Shown piece by piece: positions 54,401-60,400 of a DNA stretch of 64,000 bases (positions are counted from its first letter, which is position 1; each line of letters begins with the position of its first letter). Below the pieces are notes generated by a model. It searched no databases. It was not told the DNA's origin and was given only the letters and a program-made list of their open reading frames with translations. Made by a program: the position numbers and the translations under genes. The DNA comes from Tridacna crocea (taxonomy: Eukaryota > Mollusca > Bivalvia > Cardiida > Cardiidae), in assembly GCA_943736015.1 (NCBI GenBank), contig OX031063.1, positions 2,275,001 to 2,339,000 on the forward strand, given 5' to 3'.

Positions 54401-57400
54401 CTGGTAACCAGCATTTTCTTCTTTTCCCACAATGTTTTCTACCTTTCACAAAACAAATTTCAAATTTTCGGTCACTTTTATTTTGTCATCTGCAAATGCT
54501 TTCGATTTGGACAGACCTACAATATTGTTGTTTAGCAATGAGTTAAACGTGGACAAATCTCTTGACTTTTTCTATTTTTGTGTTCAAATAGCTGAGCCAT
54601 TCTACACTCTTACAAATCCGTAACAAAAAGACAAATGAACGAATGCACAGCAGAAATACGGGAACAGGGCAGAATTTGAAGCTCAAATGCCTGGACTAAA
54701 GGTCAATACCATAACCACTGAGCTGAAGAGAATTCTCCTTTACGCAGTTGGTAAGGTATTCTCTTTAAACCGGGATGAAGCCATGCATGAAAGAGTGCTC
54801 TCCCTTAACAACACTTTCAAGTTTTAACCCTTTACCACATAAACCTGACATTTAACGACCCTGTGAAAGAAGCATTTAGAAAATATTGTGGGAAAAGGAG
54901 AAAATGCTGGTAACCAGCATTTTCTCCTTTTCCCACATGTTTTCCTTCATGCTGGAAACAAATGTAAACTTTTGAGCTATGTTTATTTTGTCGTTTGCAA
55001 GTGCTTTCAATTCAGACCAGTCTAAAATTTTGTCCTTTGGTAAAGGGTTAATATAAAAAATTCATTACTCACTTTAGTTGAGTATGAAAGAATTTTTACA
55101 AACACCTACCCTCTACTCAACTCAGCATGACTTACCTCATTCTTCCTACTTTGTCAACCAACAAACTGTCTAGGTGATTGGTAAACTTTCTTTCTATCCA
55201 TCTGTTTTCTTTTTTCATCTTTTCTTCCAATGCCTACAATTCAAGTATTTCATACTGTAATCCTCTAACAGTTATTCTTTCATAAAAACCCCTGAGCATC
55301 CCTTTTATGGACTATACTTTGTTATGCTCTACCATTGCACTAACTCTTTACCAAACAATCCTGAGTTCTCATGAACCTATGAAAAAAGCCTTTTGAAAAC
55401 GTTTTGGGAAAAAGAGAAGATGCTGGTAACCAGCATTTCCTCTTTTTTACACAATGTTTTCTACCCTTTCAGAGACAAATTTCAAGTTCCAAGTCCTATC
55501 TATTTTGTCATTTGCGAGTGACTTCCATTTGCACTAGTCTAGAATTTCGTTGTTTGGTAAAGAGTTTACCAAACAATTCCAAGTTTAACCCATTACCACA
55601 CAATCCCTACTTTTGACATCCCTGAGAAAGAAGCCTTTTGAAAACACTGTGGGAAAAGGAGAAAATGCTGGTGACCAGCATTTTCTCCTTTTCCCACAGT
55701 GTTTTCTACCCTTCCCAGAACAAATTTCTATTTTTTAGTCAGCTTTGTTTTGCCGTCTGCAAATACTTTTAATTTGGACTAGTCTAAAATTTTCTCGTTT
55801 GGTAAAGAGTTAAACAATTCTGAAAGAAGAAAACTCTTAAGAACCAGCATTTTCTCTTTTTCCCACAAGGTTTTCTATCCTATTGCAGACAACAAAACTC
55901 ATATTTTGATCTACATAAAAGTTGTGGTCTGCAAACACTTTCAATTTGGTAGCGTCCAATATTTTGTCATTTGGTAAAGGCAAAACAAACAACAAAACTA
56001 TAGACTGGTCCAAATTGAAAGCATTTTCAGATGACAAAATAAATATGACTGAAAAAATGAAATTAGTGTTGGGAAGTGTAGAAAACAATGAGGAAAAAGC
56101 AGAAAATGATAGTTACCAGCATTTTCTCTTTTTCCCACAAAGGCTTGAATCATACAATCTTAGTTAACTCTTTACCACACAACAAAATTTTAGACTGGTT
56201 CAAATTGAGAGCATTTGCAGACGACTAAATAAAGGTGACTGAAAAATTGAAATTTGATCTGGCAAGGGTAGAAAATACTGTAGGAAAAGGAGAAAATGCT
56301 GTTTACCAGCATTTTCTCCTTTTCCTACAGTGTTTTCAAAAGGCTTCTTTCTCAGGAGTGTCAAAAGTATGGATTAAGTGGTAATGGGTTAACTGGTTTG
56401 ATTAGATTAACAAAACATAAACATTCATGCCAGACCCTCTATTTCTATAAGTGGTGTCCATAGTTGTGAGGTAAAGTATCGTCCTTGTAACCAAAAGGTC
56501 CCAATTTGCAAGTTCAATACTTGGGAGTGGGTATCAACTTTGGGATTCTTCATTGGCCAACACATTTGGCACAAATACTGGTGCAGTTCCCAGGAAGCAG
56601 AATCGAGAAATATTAATTAGTATAAGTTACAAGAACTTGTTTCTCAATCGAAGTGAAATCTACACTATTAGACAAAGGAATAGGAAAATTCACCTTTGGA
56701 GGTGTCACCATTTTCGGGAGAATGACCTCACCCACTGTCTCTCCCAGTACAGACACCAGTGGGTGCATTCCTGTACTTGGGGTGTCTTTAAGCGATGATT
56801 CTCTATCCTTGCCATACGTCTGTAAAAAGACAGAAAATAGTTTTATCACATAACCTCCCTTGTTGTTAGTGTAATATACCATTATGAATTTTCTTATCTA
56901 ACACATGTTTGATATCACATTAAATTTTGTGTGACGACATTTTTGACGTCATTTTGTACGCATTTCATACAAGTGGATGGGTCTCATGTTAAATATTGCA
57001 GGTGCATTTATGAATGTTTTTGCATCATCTGATCTATATTTTAAGAAATATCATTATGTGATAAAAAGAATCTGACATGAGTTGGAGTTTGAGATAAGAT
57101 TTTATTCAAATCGTAAAGGAAAATGTTATTAAGCTCGCCAAAGGCTCACTTAATAACATTTCCCTAGACTCGTTCAATAAAATCTTATCTCAAAAGCCAA
57201 CTCATGGCAGATCCTATATATGGCTTGCCACACGCGAAAAGGGACTTCCGACACCTGCGTAAAGTGTCTTCTCGGACCAGCCTGCGCAGTCCGCGCAGGC
57301 TGATCCGAGACGACACTTTCCGTTTTAATGATTTTTTATGTTTTGCGGAATTCTACTGAGGAACAAAATCAAATGTAGCCGTAAAGTGCCACCTCGGGAT

Positions 57401-60400
57401 TAGCCTGTGCAGACTGCGCAGGCTGATCCGAGACGACAATATACGCAAATGTCCGAATACCCCTTTTTGTGTGTTGCAAGCCATATAAGAGTCATGCTCA
57501 GAGAAAAGTGGGTTTAATGTGTCCGAGAAAAGTATCAAACCATGTCAGCATGCGCAAATCATCACATAATTACAAATTTATCAAATACATTTTGTCTAAC
57601 AATCAGCTAAATCATAAGTTAGAATGGCCCTTGAACATGCAGAAAATTTACAATTAGCAAAAAGTTTTGACTCATGTCAGCCTGACTAAATTACAACACT
57701 ATCAAGTTTTATCAGCATTTGTTTACTCTCTGGCTGTGGCAAATACTATTAGCCTAGTCAAGTTCAATATTTCATCTGCAGATAATCCCAGTTTTAACAA
57801 ATGTAGTAATCTTTTTCAACCCCTGGTTTTTAGACCCCAAGATAGGAGCCTTTCGAAAACATTGTGGGAAAAGGAGATAATGCTGGTAACCAGCATTTTA
57901 TCCTTTTCTACCCTGCTGGAAACAAATTTCAATTTTTGATTTAAGTTTGTCATCTGTAAGAGCTTTCAATTTGGACCAGTCTAAAATAATTGTTGTTTGG
58001 TAAAGAGTTATAAACGTTTTTGGGTCTGGATTGCAAATGCTTTCAATTTGGAGAAAGTCCGGTTCAAATGCTGCGCTGCAAGCATGTGACTTTCAATGAA
58101 TATTCAAAGTCAAAAAAGGGGTATGGCTGAGTCAAAAATAGTTTGACTGTTACCTGCCCCTGATGTATAGGTTCCCCTATAGATAGATGGCAACAAGTCC
58201 AAGTTTAGAGTAAACAGTCAGTAATTACAGAGACATAAAATGTGAAAGTTTTTGAAAATTCTAAGTCAAACAAGAGGGCCATTGGCCCTGGAACGCTCAC
58301 CTCAGACTATAGCTTATGAGTGAAATTCAATTCTTTTGAACAATTTTGGTAAAGCTTCACCCAAGGAACATCCCTGCCAAGTTTCACCAAGATTGGCCCA
58401 GTGGGTTAGGAGAAGAAGATGTTTAAAGAAATTGTTGACGGACGACAGACATAGGGCAATCAAATATCAAAGCTCTACACCTTCCAGTTTCAAAGAAGAA
58501 TTTCAAATTTTCCTTTTTTGTCTTATATTCGAACTTGTGGTCCCCGGGGCTGGGTCAGTTTTGACCAAAGCAGCATCCTTGGGACAAACTTGGTAGAGAT
58601 CCACTCAAAGATGCTACATGCCAAATATCAAAGCTCTACACCTTCCCATTTAAGGGAAAAAGAAATTTAAAATTTTCCTTATTTGTTTCTATTTTCCAAC
58701 CTTTGACCTCCGGGGCAGAGCCAGTTTTGACGCCAGGGACATCATATGACCAAACCTGGTAGAGGTCCATAAGAAGATTCTGCATACCAAATAACAAAGC
58801 TCTGCGCCTTCAAGTTTCAGGGAAGAAGATTTCCAAAGATTTCCTTCTTTGTTGCTATGTTCGAACCTATGACCCCCTCCCCCCCCCAGGCAAGGCCACT
58901 TTTGACCCCAAGGGCATAAAATGAACGAACTTGGTAGAGGTCCACATAGCTCTATGCCTTCTAGTTTTAGAGAAGAAGAATTTTAAATTTTTTTTCATTG
59001 TTCCTATGTTCGAACTTATGACCCCCGAGGTGGGGCCACTTTTGACCCCATGGGCATGATTTAAAGAAACTTGGTAGAGGTCCACTAGGAGATGCCACAT
59101 ACCAAATATCAAAGCTCTACGCCATCTAGTTTCAGAGGAGAAGAATTTTGAAGTTTTCCTTCTATGTTCCTATGCTCAAACTAGTGACCCCGGGGTGGGG
59201 CCAGTTTTGACCCCAGGGGCATAATTTGAACAAAGTTGGTAGAGGTCCACTAGGAGATGCCACATACCAAATATCAAAGCTCTACCCCTTCAAATTTCAG
59301 AGATGAAGATTTTTAAAGTTTTCCTTCTTTGTTCCTATGCTCAAACTTGTGACCCCCCGTGTGGAGCCAATTTTGACCCTAGGGGCATAATTTGAACAAA
59401 CTTGGTAGAGGTCCACTAGGAGATGCTACATACCAAATATCAAAGCTCTACGCCTTCAAGTTTCAGAGGACACGATTTTCAAAGTTTTCCTTCTTTGTTC
59501 CTATGCTCAGACTCGTTATTCCCGGGGTGGGGCCAGTTTTGACCCTAGGGACATAATTTGAACAAACTTGGTAGATGTCCATTAGGAGATGCTACATACT
59601 AAATATCAATGCTCTACGCCTTCCAGTTTCAGAGAAGAATATTTTCAAAGATTTCGGGTTTTTTTGTTTTTTTTTTTTGTTGCCATGGCAACCAGAGATA
59701 TGGGTGGAATTAAATTTTTTGAACAATTTTGGTAGAGCTTCACCCAAGGTACATTCCTGCCAAGTTTCATGAAGACTGGCTCAGTGGTTTAGGAGGAGAA
59801 GATCTTTAAAGAAATCGTTGACGGACATTGGGCCATCACAATAGCTCACCTTTAGCACTTTGTGCTAAGGTGAGCTAAAAAGGGGCATAACTGTGTCGAA
59901 CAAATTCTGATGGCAACCTGTTTTCCATTTGATATCTAACTTGTCCACATTTCAAATAAAAAAAATTTAATAATGACAGAAATATTATAAAAAAAAAAAT
60001 CCAAGTTTTTGCACCATGAGGACAACACCAATAAGAACAAGACCATCACAAGTCTATGTAGGTATTTCCTTCACAAACAGCCAAGATAACAACCAGGGCC
60101 CATATTCACCAACCATTCTTAAGAACATTCTTTGTCTTATCCTCCAGAATTTTCTACATTTGTAAGTAACACAACTTCTGATTGGCTAAACCATTCGGTT
60201 TAACCAATCAGAAGTTGTGTTACTTACAAATTTAGAAAACCTTGGAAAATAAGACTAAGAATATTCTCAAGAATGGTTGGTGAATAAGGGCCCAGGTTGT
60301 TGAAATAAAGGCGAATGCCCATGCAGGCTGCTATACACTACACAGAGATTCCTACTGGAAGAGTAACAACTATGTAACTATAACCTACCTTTACTCCATC

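Noticed and set aside
54680-54745. tRNA-like fragment ACCATAACCACTGAGC (also near 585)
   Set aside because: Only a partial A-box-like segment; too short to call a SINE or tRNA.
56553-56853. Two plus-strand frames
   Set aside because: Antisense shadows of exon 3.
57353-57538. Frame over the GCCTGCGCAG repeat
   Set aside because: Belongs to a dispersed non-coding repeat with palindromic blocks.
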